NCBI GenBank assembly: GCA_026874595.1
Contig: CM049318.1
Location: 54,453,250 to 54,517,249 of the forward strand
Length of the DNA: 64,000 nt
Origin: Sipunculus nudus
Taxonomy: Eukaryota; Annelida; Sipuncula; Golfingiida; Sipunculidae
Reading direction: 5' to 3'
Shown: one piece after another, positions 10,441-22,121 of the stretch
Position numbering within the stretch: the stretch's first letter is position 1
Layout: each line of letters opens with the position of its first letter
Program-made: the position numbers and the translations under genes
The notes under the pieces: generated by a model
What the model was told of the DNA's origin: nothing
Seen by the model: only the letters and a program-made list of their open reading frames with translations
The model's database searches: none

Positions 10441-12419
10441 ATTTATCGAAGTATCGTTTTGACTATGATTATCAATATGGTTATGATTTCCTTAAATTTT
10501 ACACATATCTAAATTCCAAAGGTTCTTCCCCAAAAGATGAATAAGGCATGTGTTAACAAAAACAAATCAATATATTATAGAAAACATACACTTACATTTT
10601 TTTTGGAGAGGCGCTCCATACTGATGTTTACAAGCGTCCGATAATAGACACAGAAAAAAGTCACCAAGTCTGTTAATCCCTCTGCACAGAGTAGTCCCTT
10701 GTTTACACTATTCCTGATCACATGACCATCGCGCATACGTGACATCGGAACGTTGAGCCGTTAACTTCACTGTTTGCTCTCGCGCTGTTAACAGTATAGA
10801 ATCAGTCCACTTATAGAAAACGGGGCTCAGACCACCAACAGTCCCGCGCTGGAGAACTGGTTTGCCTCTCGAGATACAGTTCACATAGCACTTACAAATT
10901 AGTGCACAGACTATATTCTATGGACACAGTATCAGCGGCTTTCACAGCTGATGTCTCCTGAAATCGTCCAGCTCTAGCTAATCGAATTATGCTTCCACAC
11001 AACGATATCCAGTACCTCTACAGTTACGCATTTAAATATGTCCTCTGTCTGTTCCTGGAAGCGCTCACAACAAATAGAAATCGCCAGATTACCAGTCCGT
11101 CGGCATAAATACGATACTCGCTCTAAAGTCCGTTACAGAGTTTTTTCCATGGCCTTCCTTGGACATTGACTATCTAAGTTTATAGACATCATCTTTCCGC
11201 TGTTTAGACTCTAGTGCACGCAGACCGGCCCCTAGACTGCAGATATCGTCAGGCTACATGAACAGGCGCGCTGATCGGGCAACTGTGGCGAATTTCTTAA
11301 TCACGACTTATGTATGCTTGCTGATGTCACAGGTCCTGGCCGTCTTCTGGCCAATCACCACTCCCTGTTATACCGAATGCCAATGACTACATGAATCTTC
11401 ATATTGACACGTCTCCAGAGACAAAAACCTGAATAAACCAAACTTAACAGATGCCCATCCTTTGAAGTCTACAACAAACAATCGTTACTATACAAACCGC
11501 TAAACAGAGACGGCTCACTCGCAATTAGACTGTACTGAAATTAACATAAAACGAGACACGTGTGCTCTCCAACTCATGTTCTGACGCTAATATCTTAACA
11601 CAATACTCCATATTAATGTACAATAAATTATCAAAACAATAATCTGTTTATTCTCCCTACTTGAACATGCAATACAATAACAAAGTTACAGTCCTCTGGT
11701 GAAACTATGTTTGATCGACATCGAAATATTTACTCAACATTTTCATACGCCTCGCATAAGACTGTATACAATTTTATTTGCAATGACCGAAAAGCTCTAT
11801 ATATGAATGTACGAACACTGTAACCAAAGGCAAAACATATTAAAACAATGCTAAACGTTTGATCGAAACATCACACCACGTCCGTGTAGAACTAGTGCAC
11901 TCTAGTCTATGATCGGTTACATTGCCTTGTTCATAATTCATGAAATAGACGCTAGAACGGCTCGATTAATCAAGGTCAGTTAAAGCGTAGCTAGCTGACA
12001 CAGATACTGGTAGTTTGAATATAATTACACGTTATTAAATTTCACTTGAAGATTACTTTAGTTTCAACCAAAATACAACATCGATGCTTAAATTTACCCT
12101 ATGGATATACAATCGTAATTTGCTGATTATTTGACATTTCCAAAGATTTATAGGGAAATATGAACCATTGACTCTCCCCATCCGCTAAGGATACACTTGG
12201 CATCATTCCGTAGAGTTCGGTAACAAATACGTGAATATCCGAAGCGTAGCCACAAAGAAGTTCCGTGACAACAGTCTTGTGGACTCACCCTCAATGATGA
12301 TAGAAGTACTAAGATTTAAACTTCCGTTCTATTGTGTGTGTATTGCATGTGAATCCGAGAACTGACGAAGTGGCTACGTCAAAACGTTATTGGTAGCACG
12401 CCTGTTTGCATACAACTGG
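10441..12419. other. Intergenic stretch with no recognisable gene
   Basis: Between the reductase poly(A) signal and the SINE at 12420. After a chance 66-codon frame around the poly(A) site there is no open frame of 60 codons on either strand, although base composition is less AT-rich than surroundings (10.7-11.4 kb). It might be an old LTR or other transposon, but I recognise no termini or motifs. Confidence 0.6.
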
Positions 12420-12610
12420 AGCTTGATTACCTATTAGTTATTGTGCTGGACTTGTCACCGCAGGGTTGTGAGTTCGAATCCCATTCGGACCATTCCTGGC
12501 CAAAGTCTTAACCACAAAAAGTACTCACATGTTGCCGGTTAAAATTGGGGATCTCCATTCGAGAATTGTATACAGACCACACGCGGTGTCACCCACTCTC
12601 AAAGAACAAG
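12420..12610 (+). mobile_element. tRNA-derived SINE-like sequence
   Basis: A tRNA-like head with B box GAGTTCGAATCCC (12470-12482), preceded by GTGCTGGACTTGTCACCGC as an anticodon-arm-like part, and followed by a non-tRNA body (TCCTGGCCAAAGTCTTAACC ...). The fold is imperfect, so it is not scored as a functional tRNA. Confidence 0.45.
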
Positions 12611-13133
12611 TGAGATAGCATTAAACAAGACTAGGCACTTAATTCATACAAAACAATAACTCAGCCAAAGGCGCTTTAACAGATATATTAGGCACGGGAT
12701 AACATATATATGAAATAGTAACAATAACTAGACATTCCAGCTGCATGGTAATAGTAATAGTATATTAGTTTCATAAAATTAAATGCTAAGTATACCATAT
12801 ATAAATATACATACATACTTTCGCATCCCGCTTTCAGGATCAATACGTATTTCGTTTAAATGGAAGCAAAATATATTTTTTATATGTCTTTCATGCGTAT
12901 CAATTCAAATATTGTTTTTTAACAACGCTCAATCACAGGGAGTTCGTAGACTACGGTATCTTCATATCAAATTAAAAGTATAGTTAATTTCATTATAGTG
13001 ATTAACTCAAAGAAAGTGGCTGAGGTTTTTGTGACCAACTCTATTTGTTTGTGAGTTAGTTTGTTGTCAACGTTATATACCAGAGAACTTAACATTTTTG
13101 TGGGATGTTAAAAGATGGACCAAACAATGAATG

Positions 13134-13205
13134 CAGTGGCGGAACCAGAGGGGAGGTCCAAGGGGCTGGACCCCTCTCCTTTTTGATACACCACAACTTT
13201 TGAAG
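13134..13205 (+). mobile_element. hAT-like MITE terminus (CAGTGGCGGA-type)
   Basis: CAGTGGCGGAACCAGAGGGG followed by CCAAGGGGCTGGACCCCTC. CAGTGGCGGATCCAG-type ends with G-rich flanks are common non-autonomous element termini in invertebrates. Related ends are near 25456 (GGGGCGGATCCAGGA), 57328-57346 (CCTTGATCCGCCTCTGCAT, complement) and weakly 10112 (AAATCCGCCCCTG). Confidence 0.45.
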
Positions 13206-13372
13206 GGGTTTGAACATATTTGCGCGGCCTGGGCTCCCTTTCCGGACCTCTTTTTTTGTGTTTCTTATCGGTCTTCCTGGATCAGACCTCCCCTTTTAGT
13301 ATAATAGTTAATAGCAGTATAATTATCAGCAATATCAACAGTGTTAGTATACCTGCAATTAATTCCATGCCT

Positions 13373-13435
13373 AATATATATATATATGTATATAAATATA
13401 TAATATATATATATATGTATATAAATATATATATA

Positions 13436-13484
<49 letters not shown>

Positions 13485-13497
13485 ATATATATATATA
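13373..13497. repeat. (TA)n microsatellite, interrupted
   Basis: About 125 bases of TA with ATGTATAAATAT interruptions. Confidence 0.97.
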
Positions 13498-14167
13498 ACC
13501 GAAAAGCAAGTTATCACAGTACGCAACACGTGTTATATAGATATATTGATTGCTGAAAGACATTATTACAAAGGCACTGCGCACCAAACAATATGTCTAT
13601 ATACCAAAACAGCGGCGGTTGCCATGGTTCCAAAATCTTATATGTGCATTTGTCTGTATGAAAATCCATTCTTTTATTGTAAGATATATGTGCCTATTGT
13701 GAAACTTCCCAGTCACTCCGTTCTTTGTATAATATCTCATTCATTTCATGCAAAAGACATACTCATATTGATAAGCAGACTGTAGCTATGGTGTATTTTA
13801 TGAAATGACCGTGTCCATGCTCACTTAATGTGGACAAGTAAGCTAGTACGACCAGGAAAGCAAAGTGTCAAGTCGGTTGACACTGTCATCGAGAAATGAA
13901 TCAGAATATTAACCAAACCTTCACCTTTTCAGCTCAAAGAAATAGTTTTTCCTCCCCCCCCCCCTCCCCAAAGATATATTCACACATATATTGGTATTCT
14001 GTTGATTATTGTAAACAAACGTTATTTCCAAATGTCGCCATTCCCAAAAGCCACCTAACAGTGTAAAAAGAAATAAAAGGAACAACTGGGTCTTAAGCAA
14101 CACCTGCCGGAATGCAAACACCAATCTCAACATCTGCGTGAAACCCGAAATAGCTGTTCAATGCTCC

Positions 14168-14232
14168 AAAGTTTTTACTACTACTACTACTAGTAATAAT
14201 AATAATAATAAAAATAATATATATATATATGA

Positions 14233-14271
<39 letters not shown>
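14168..14271. repeat. (CTA/TAA)n then (TA)n microsatellite
   Basis: Trinucleotide CTA, then TAA runs, then TA repeats with one GAGTA interruption. Confidence 0.97.
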
Positions 14272-14275
<4 letters not shown>

Positions 14276-14471
14276 GAAACCAGATAATGTATAACATAAT
14301 TATAGACCCACATGTAGTCACATGACAAAAGGTGACTGCATAGCATGTGTGTGTATAAATAAAATATAAATATGTGTGTAATATATAAATATGTGTATGA
14401 TATGAAATAATGTGTTTGTATATCTTCACAAGGAGTTATATAGCCAGTTATGCGTGTTGTGTATATTTATA

Positions 14472-14641
14472 TACATTGGAACTTCTCCTTGCGGACATCT
14501 CTGTACTAAGGGCACCTCCTATTTACAGGCAGTCCCTTAAAAGTAGGTACCGACATCTATAACCTCCCGACTAAGGGCGCCTCTCAATTGCGGACAAATG
14601 TCAGGTACTGTGAGTGTCATTAATACGGAGGTTCTACTGTA
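14472..14641. mobile_element. Pogo/Tigger-like MITE inserted at TA
   Basis: Imperfect terminal inverted repeats: left TACATTGGAACTTCTCC and right GGAGGTTCTACTGTA, whose complement TACAGTAGAACCTCC matches the CAGTAGAACCTC-type ends I know from pogo/Tigger DNA transposons. Both ends abut TA-rich sequence, consistent with TA target duplication. No transposase; ~170 bp. Confidence 0.65.
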
Positions 14642-14849
14642 TATATATATATATATTAGAGATTTTTCACGGTCGGACCCAAAACAGGATGAGCGCTCTG
14701 CAGAATTAATGGGAAGGCCGTGTCCAACAGCCGCGTTTCACCCACAAAGGAGTTCGCCTTTCGGGCGTATCTTGGTTTTATGACCCAGCATTGGGGACGA
14801 TTACACATCTAGGTCCCGCAGGTGACCAGCATTGGGGATGATTACACAT

Positions 14850-15010
14850 CTAGGCCCCGGACCGGGCCTGGTTAACACTAGGATATAAAATAATAGGAAG
14901 CGTGTGACACTGCCCTGTCATATAGTCCGAAACCGGAATGGAATTCTGCAGATGTACGAATACACATATACTAAGTTAAGCTAGCAATAAAAAATGGAGG
15001 CGGACACCTG
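14850..15010 (-). repeat. Dispersed repeat, copy 2 (inverted partner of 7280-7425)
   Basis: The reverse complement reads GTTTCGGACTATATGACAGG, GCAGTGTCACACGCTT and ATTTTATATCCTAGTGTTA as in copy 1. The short direct repeat CAGCATTGGGGACGATTACAC (second copy with GATG) lies just left of it, near 14789-14850. Confidence 0.75.
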
Positions 15011-15232
15011 AAACAATAATGGATTTGAATTAAGATCCAGATGTTTGCGGAGGTATGAGCAAAAATCACCAGAAATCATACAAACAAAGAAACCACACAT
15101 AACAATACCCATATTTACATGTACTTTGATATGTCTAAATATTTCCATATCGCATCGATACATACGGTACGTAAATGTATCTTGTCAAATTTTTAAACTG
15201 ATGCTTTTTTTTCAAATGCTTGTTATCTTAAG

Positions 15233-15235
<3 letters not shown>

Positions 15236-15321
<86 letters not shown>

Positions 15322-15328
15322 AGTGTGT
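15236..15328. repeat. (TA)n(GT)n microsatellite
   Basis: Long TA run followed by GT run; another interrupted TA run is at 15417-15460. Confidence 0.97.
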
Positions 15329-15418
15329 TATTATATAAGGTTATACAAATATATATATATGCACTCAAATAGTTGTTTATTACAGAAATAATTAGATCCA
15401 TTTATATATGTATGTATC

Positions 15419-15463
<45 letters not shown>

Positions 15464-15836
15464 ATAAAAAAGTAAAAACCTCTTTTCAGGCAAAATATAT
15501 AATTTTCGACAAATGGCTTCTAACGAATAATTCTTCGTTTGAGGCATATTCTAGAATATTTCTAGAAATAAGTGCTACTATATCTGCGTTTAACACCTCT
15601 ATAATCAGTCCCTTACTCAATGTAATTGTCAGAAATTAAAGAGAGTCGAGAGTAATATGAATATAGGAAAACCAATTATATAGTAAACTTGTAAATGTCA
15701 ATTTTACTCGTTTACAACTGTTTATGTTGTAGATTCGCAAATACAGGAGCCTCCATTGGAAATTAGGATTTCAACTGACCAACTCATAAATTCTCTTGTC
15801 CTGGCATTATATCACAGCCTTTTTGGTATCTTGACG

Positions 15837-16083
15837 TTACATACTGAGTGCTGCAGGCTTTTTGCACACGAACCCAGCTGGTTCGTAACAGTTGAAGTCA
15901 CCCCACTTGTCACGTGAGTGTTTGAGGATGCGCACGCAGTAGGCTGGCTCTGGGTTCCGGTCCGGCTCGCCACTGAACCAGCTGAAGTAGTCGACAGCAG
16001 AGCCATCGGTCCACACGTACTGGGTATCCATACGGCGACCAGACTGCTTAGTGATCCCGATAAGCACCTCGTCGTTGTACGGG
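15837..16083 (-). CDS. PAN-lectin gene, C-terminal half of the C-type lectin domain with stop
   Basis: The exon completes Ala163 and runs to residue 244. It contains NDEVLIGITKQS (WIGL-type motif), YVWTDGSAVDYFSWFSGEPD, AYCVRI, KWGDFNC and FVCKK. Core cysteines 212, 228 and 236 pair with family partners. At the sugar/calcium site E202-P203-D204 stands where mannose binders have EPN and galactose binders QPD. The Glu expected two residues before C212 is Ala, and WND is WGD (223-225), so two calcium ligands are lost. Calcium-dependent sugar binding is therefore doubtful. The acceptor is TTTAG at 16084; the TAA stop ends at 15837. A TTTATT on the plus strand at 15376-15381 could be the minus-strand poly(A) signal, though it is ~460 bases away. 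Confidence 0.94.
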
Positions 16084-16199
16084 CTAAATAATAATTATTA
16101 TAATAATTGATAATTATATTTGAAGATCATAATAATAACAATAATGAAACCGCCACACTAATGAAAATAATAGTAATACTAAAGTGATAACAATAGTAA

Positions 16200-17345
16200 C
16201 AAGTGACCCATGGGTCATGACGCTCAGCTGACTGGGAAGAGATTCGCAAAAGGAAATTTTATCATCAGAATGGTAGTATATACCCATTCAACTGAAGCAT
16301 CAAACAGATTAACCAACAGGCAAAGATTTAGTCTGTATTTATATATCTCAAAAATAGAAAAAAATGTGTAAACTTTTAAAACTAGAATACGGGTAACCGA
16401 CAAGTGACTACATGTATCTGCCAAAATTGGATAGTGAGGCATGGATTGAGTGGCAAGGGGAAACAGAGTGAGGAATGTTGCATATTAGCATGGATGTCTG
16501 CAGCCTAAATGTGTATGTAGGTTGTGCCACCTACCACAAATCCAGAAAGCTGTCCAAGTTGTATACACCTGCAAAATTTTAGGCAGAAAAGTCAAACCAC
16601 TACATGTATATGAGCGATTTTTGCCCATGGCAGACAAACAGACAAACACTGTGCAAAAATCTTTGCAGGTAACCCCTCCAGTTTTGTGTATGATAAAGAC
16701 CTATGTGAGATCTAAACACATGCACAATTTTGGCCCAATCGGTCAAATGGTTCCTGAGATATGAGCTTGGATGTGTCCAGCGTTAACTAGAATGTAGGTG
16801 GCGCCACCTGTCATAAAATCAAGAAAGCTGTCCACGATGTATAAACCTGCAAAATTTTAGGCAGTTATGTCGAACCACTACAGAGAAATGAGTAATTTTA
16901 GGCCACGGCAGACTAACAGACAGACGCTGTGCAAACATTGTTACAGGTGGCGCCACCATTTTTTGTGTATGTTACAGAGCTATCAAAGAGCTACATTTGT
17001 ATAAATTTTATTTCCTGATCGGTCAAACGGTTCCCGAGATATAAGCTTGGATGTCATCAGCGTGAGCGTGAACGTAGGTGGCGCCACCTGTCATAAAATC
17101 AAGAAAGCTATCCTGGATGTATACACATGACGAATTTCAGGTGAATTAGTCAATTCACTGCAGAGATGAGTGATTTTAACCCAAGGCAGATGAACAGATG
17201 GACACTGTGCAAACATGGTTACAGGTGGCGCCACCATTTTTTGTGTATGTTATAAAGCAATCCAAGGGCTACATTTGTATCAATTTTATTTCCTGATCGG
17301 TCAAACGGTTCCCGAGATATGAGGGTTTATGAGTGGAAACAGACC
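16200..17345 (-). repeat. Second tandem family with the same palindrome, adjoining array B
   Basis: The left boundary 16205-16250 holds TGACCCATGGGTCATGACGC and CAGCTGACTGGGAAG, the reverse complement of the right end of array A, so both arrays share an element end. Between ~16500 and 17340 lies a different unit whose segments share CTGTCCACGATGTATAAACC-type text, GGCAGACNAACAGACAGAC, TTTTTTGTGTATGTTA and CCTGATCGGTCAAACGGTTC. GGTGGCGCCACC palindromes sit at 16797, 16946, 17077 and 17224 (alternating spacing 148 and ~132-bp, so a ~280-bp period). Confidence 0.8.
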
Positions 17346-17504
17346 CACAAATGGACACTGGATAGAGAGGAAAGGTCAGAGGTCAATGCAAATTGGTTAG
17401 GCACCAGTTCACATGTGACCCGATAATAGGTGTAAGTTTGGGAAAAATCGGTCCATTAGTCTCCGAGGAGCTCTCTGGAAACGAACGCCGCCACGGCGGA
17501 GGAA

Positions 17505-17552
17505 CTCGGTCAAAAACATAGTATCCGCAAAACTTCGTTTTGGCGGATACAA
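17505..17552. repeat. Inverted repeat at the junction of the two tandem families
   Basis: GTATCCGC followed by AAAACTTCGTTTTG and then GCGGATAC forms a short hairpin-capable inverted repeat right between the ~280-bp family and array B. It could be an element terminus or an internal hairpin; function unknown. Confidence 0.6.
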
Positions 17553-19556
17553 AAATACAGGTGGCTCCACCAGTCTGCAGAAACTAATAAAAACACTTAA
17601 TGGTCAATATCCATGCAAAAAATCATGGTGATCTCTGCATTAGTTGTTCAGATACTTCAGTTTTTGTATCAAATTGTCCATTATTCTGAGGAATACTTCG
17701 GAGTCCTATAGCTTGAAGGATATGGGTAACAGAGACCTAATTTCAAGTTTCCACAGGCACCTTTCATGGGCCTCCTTGCATGACAAGAATGAAGATTCTA
17801 GGTCCAGTTGTTGCGATTTGTACCCTGTTGACAGATAACCACATCTTTAAAGGTCTCAAAAAAAAAGAAAAAAATTCGTAAAAATTTGAAAAAAAAATAG
17901 AGGTGGCACACCCAGTCTGCAGAAACTGATGGAACAGCTCATGATCAATATGTTTGCCGAAAATCATGACCATCAGTGTTGTAGTTATTGAAATACTGCA
18001 GTTTTTGTATCAAATTTTCCATTATTCTGGGGGGGGGGGGGTATTTTGGACCCATACAGCTTAAAGAATATGGGTAACAGAGACCTAATTTCAAGTTTCC
18101 ATGGAAACTTTTCATGGGTCTCCCTGTGTGTCAAGAATGAAGATTCTTGGTCCAGTTTTTATGATTTGTGCCCTGTTAACAGATGTTCATATCTTTAAAG
18201 GTCTCAAAAACACAGAAAAATTTCGTAAAAAAAAACGAACAAATACAGGTGGTGCCACCAGTCTGCAGAAACTTATGAAACACTCCATGATCAATATCCA
18301 TGCAAACAATTATGGTTATCTCTGCATTAGTTGTTCAGATACTTTAGCTTTTGTATCAAATTTTCCATTATTCTGAGCTGTACTTTGGAGTGCCATAGCT
18401 CAAAGGATATGGGTAACAGAGACCAAATTTCAGGTTCCCATGGAGACTTATCATGGGTCTCCCTGTGTGTCAAGAACGAAGATTCTAGGTCCAGTCGTTA
18501 CGATTTGTACCCTGTTGACAGATAACTACATCCTTAAAGGTCTCAAAAATGGAGAAAACAATTCGTGAACATTGAAAAATACAGGTGGCGCATCCAGTCT
18601 GCACAAACTGATGAAACATCTCATGATCAATATGTATGTCGAAAATCATGACCATCAGTGATGCAGTTAATGAGATATTGAAGTTTTTGTATGAAATTTT
18701 TGACTATTCTGGGGGGTAATTTTGGGCCCCATAGCTCGAAGGATATGGGTAACAGAGACCTAATTTCTGGTTTCCATGGAGACTTTTCATAGGTCTCTCA
18801 GTGTGTCGAAAACGAAGATTCTATGTCCAGTCGTTACGATTTGTGCCACGCTAACAGATGACAGCATCCTCAAAGGTCTAAAAAATAGAGGAAAAAATCG
18901 TAAAAAATCAAACAGTACAGGTGGCGCCACCAGTCTGCAGGAACTGATCGAACATCTCATGATCAATATGTATGCCAAAAATGAAGACCATCAGTGATTT
19001 AGTTATTGAGATATTGAAGTTTTTGTATGAAATTTTTTACTATTCTGGGGGGTACTTTGGGGCCCTATAGCTCAAAGGATATGGGTAACAGAGACCTAAT
19101 TTCTGGTTTCCAAGGAGATTTTTCATGGACCTCTCAGTGTGTCAAGAATTAAGATTCTAAGTCCAGTCTTTATGATTTGTGCCTTGTTAACAGATGTTCA
19201 CATTTTTAAAGGTCTAAAAAATAGAGAAAAAAATTCGTAAAAAATCGAAAAATACAGGTGGCGCCACCAGTCTGCAAGAAGTGATGTAACATCTCATGAT
19301 CAATATGTATGCCAAAAATCATGACCATCAGTCAAGTAGTTTATGAGATATTGAAGTTTTTGTATTAAATTTTTTTCTTTTCTGGGGGGTACTTTGGGGC
19401 CAAATAGCTCAAAGGATATGGGTAACAGAGACCTAATTTCTGGTTTCCAAGGAGATTTTTTATGGACCTCTCAGAATCCCAAGTTACAAGGTTCTAGGTC
19501 CAGCGGTTACAATTTGTGCCTGGTTAACGGACGGACAGACGGACAGACGGACTTGC
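17530..19556 (-). repeat. Tandem array B, ~6 copies of the same ~337-bp repeat, inverted, inside the lectin intron
   Basis: The reverse complement of the array A unit. The landmark GATTTGTRCC recurs near 17815, 18162, 18501, 18837, 19174 and 19510 with regular spacing of 336-347 bp. Copies are more uniform than in array A. The array ends at a GACGGACAGACGG microsatellite (19528-19556), the same microsatellite that starts a unit in array A. It lies in intron 3 of the PAN-lectin gene and, like array A, reads in the sense direction of its host gene. Confidence 0.9.
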
Positions 19557-20478
19557 GATATTAAGTGAATATGACAGCTAAATATTCACTGAACTGCATC
19601 ACAATATTCAATTAAAGAGAATCAAGAATATATGCAAAGTCCCGCAACGTCTGTATAATTTCCCATGCAGTTTCCCCCCTTTCAGTCTTAAGGTATGTAT
19701 AATCTTCCAGTCCCCCCCCCCCCCCCCATTCCCAATTTAATCGGATAGCCAGACGGGCAGAAATGTAGCAAATTAGCGATATGATGTTTAAATATAACAT
19801 ATACTTGAAATCAAATCATATTTATTCTCCTATGACCTTATAGGCTCACTTTTTTCAATAAGCTGATAATATATAAATATATATTTACTATGTCTGCACA
19901 AAGTGTATAAACAAGGCCTTTTCGAATACAGAGTCACAGTTAAAACTAAGATACTTTGGATAATAAAGAACAAGATGATAAAGATAAATCCTTCAGTAAA
20001 TTCTCCCGCTAGAAGTGTCTTCCTCTTTTTTTTTTTTTTTGTTATTTAGAATCTGGTTTGTCGCTGAATAAGTATGGATTTGGTTTTGTTTGTACATATT
20101 GTTGATCTTTTTTGTTTTATGCCCTTGTCGGTACCAAACTATCACCTACTAAAAATTCTGGTTCTGTTGACAAAATCTTATCTTTTACCGTTAGCTTTTT
20201 AAGGGAGTAATATAACATATGGTGATTTAATTTATAATAAAATGAAGGAATGATAGGCTAAATTGCACTCTTTTTAATTCCTCCGTTTAAATCTTTTAAG
20301 AGTTAAACATATAATATTTGCTGGTTTAAGGCGACACCAAATCAAGTGTTGTACGGCAAACGCATGTGCGTTTCTCCAAATAAAATGTGTCTTTTTATTC
20401 ATGCATTTTCGCAAATATGTCATTCTGCTGCTTTTGCGCACACATCAATTTGTAACAGCTCGTTTACTGAATACTTAC

Positions 20479-20638
20479 GCCAGAGAAGCGACGAACTTGT
20501 TCTCGTGGTAACTGTGGACGCTGGCCAGGTTGGCACCCAAACTAGCGCAGTGCGCCTGCGCGTAGTCAAAGCGCATCTTTACGGGCGAGTACTTGTAGCA
20601 AAAGTCGTTGAAGATCCCCCAGTTTGAGTCACATGTAC
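20479..20638 (-). CDS. PAN-lectin gene, N-terminal half of the C-type lectin domain
   Basis: This exon encodes residues 110(part)-163(part): TCDSNWGIFNDFCYKYSP, then FDYAQAHCASLGANLASVHS and HENKFVASLA. This is the classic long-form C-type lectin domain start: the extra N-terminal disulfide pair (C112, C123), the first core cysteine in AHC (C140) and the ASLGANLASVHS helix-strand motif. The donor is GTAAGT at 20478 and the exon ends in phase 2 (GC), completed by the first base (C) of the next exon to give Ala163. The acceptor AAG|GT is less ideal but gives the only frame joining the microexon. A frame on the opposite strand here is a shadow. Confidence 0.93.
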
Positions 20639-20799
20639 CTTCATAGGTAGGAGATAAGTATTAGATATATGATAGCTTTTTCTCAAAGAATGTCACCGTG
20701 TATCTTCAACTATTTTTAAGCATCAGACAACCCCTCCCCCCCCCCTTCTTCCGACAAAAGACAAATTTAAGTGTTCATAGTGTCCATACTATATGCTTA

Positions 20800-20960
20800 A
20801 TACTGCTACTACTAACCCCACTGCTATTACTGAAATTATTACTACAAATGTCACTACTACTACTGCTAATACATATAATACTACTACTACTACTACTAAT
20901 AATAATAAAAATAATATCATTATTATTGTCATTATTATTATTATTATTATTATTATTTAC
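20800..20960. repeat. (CTA)n/(ATT)n trinucleotide-rich tract
   Basis: ACTACTACT, AATAATAAT and ATTATTATT runs; gives spurious Leu/Ile/Thr-rich frames. Confidence 0.95.
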
Positions 20961-21639
20961 TTTCTAAATGGTAAAATTCCTGCTGGTTGCATTAAAGTTG
21001 CATTACAATGGAAACAATCAATAAACAATCAGCTATAAAATAAGATGAGAACAACATGTTATTAGTTTCATAGAACAGACATCACATTCAGACCATTATA
21101 CATTTTTAATAGAGGTACACACTCATCGAGCGATCGCGGAAATCCTCCCTACAATCAACACTTTGAACATTAGGTCAAGGTAAAATTTAAATATCAGGTG
21201 AACTAATCTACCAAACCTTTGACTGATTTTCTAACCAAAGGCCAGTTTTCGAAAGTCGGCCGTATTGCAGATCTAGAGGGGAGAAAAGAAAACGAATACA
21301 CCCGAAAATGGGGGAAATGAAATATGAATAGCAATATGGAAACAAAGTCTTCATTCCAGATAAGCTCCTCCCTCAATGCATCAATCAAGCCTTAATTAAA
21401 TTATCATTTCCTTCTGACTGTCAGTGATACCCAGTCATTATCTAGGGTGACTCTCTCCAGAGCACATGACTGTGTCATAATAAAACCCGTTTTGTTTTTA
21501 TTTTTTTTTTAGTTTTTTTTTTTTTGCGTAAAAAAGGTAATGAGGAAAATTTTGGATTTTTTAGTGTAAATACGTCCTTGTTCAAATTTAAACTTATTTA
21601 TTTTACATGGACTGCACAAATTAATTTAATAACGATGTT

Positions 21640-21815
21640 AGGCACTTTCAATGACACAAGTGGTTGCCGGCAGAGGTGGAACAAACCGGAGGACCCAGAG
21701 AGAACCTCCAACCTTGGACGGGCCACGACAACAGTGTCTCATAGCCACGCCGGGGATCGAACCCGGGGCGCCAGCAGAGAGAGCGAGCTTGTTACCACTC
21801 GTGTGTCCAGGTCCA
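21640..21815 (-). mobile_element. tRNA-derived SINE, minus strand
   Basis: Read on the minus strand: CACGAGTGGTAACAAGCTCG (A-box-like), GCGCCCCGGGTTCGATCCCC (strong B box), then a body with GGTTGGAGGTTCTCTCTGGG and TCCTCCGGTTTGTTCCACC. That order of tRNA-like head plus conserved body is typical of invertebrate SINEs. The overlapping 131- and 62-codon frames are fortuitous. Confidence 0.65.
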
Positions 21816-22096
21816 GGTTGAAACAAGTCCCTAATATAAGGTGGATAAGGAACACTAAAAAAATGTGTTTCTACTGCAGCGCTACACCTGCACAGGTGTA
21901 TCCAACTACACTACTATAATGTTACAACAGTACAATCAGTAAAGGCTACCTTAGTTTAAGTTACTTATATAAGAGGATATATTCACGTATATATTGGTTT
22001 ATATATTAATTGTTTTATACTTTATCTTTTGATTGTTTTCCCATTTTATCTGTTCTCTCTTTTTAATTATCTATTTTGTTTGAGCTGATGGGGACG

Positions 22097-22121
22097 CCCC
22101 CCCCCCCCCCCCCCCCCCCCC
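22097..22121. repeat. Poly(C) tract (25 bases)
   Basis: Other long C or G runs occur near 8780, 13957, 18029, 19712-19728, 22396, 23221, 31647, 34861, 44731-44777, 57236 and 57396; their lengths in an assembly are unreliable. Confidence 0.95.

Noticed and set aside
20346-20627. 93-codon + frame
   Set aside because: Antisense of the lectin exon, whose minus-strand frame has C-type lectin motifs and splice sites.
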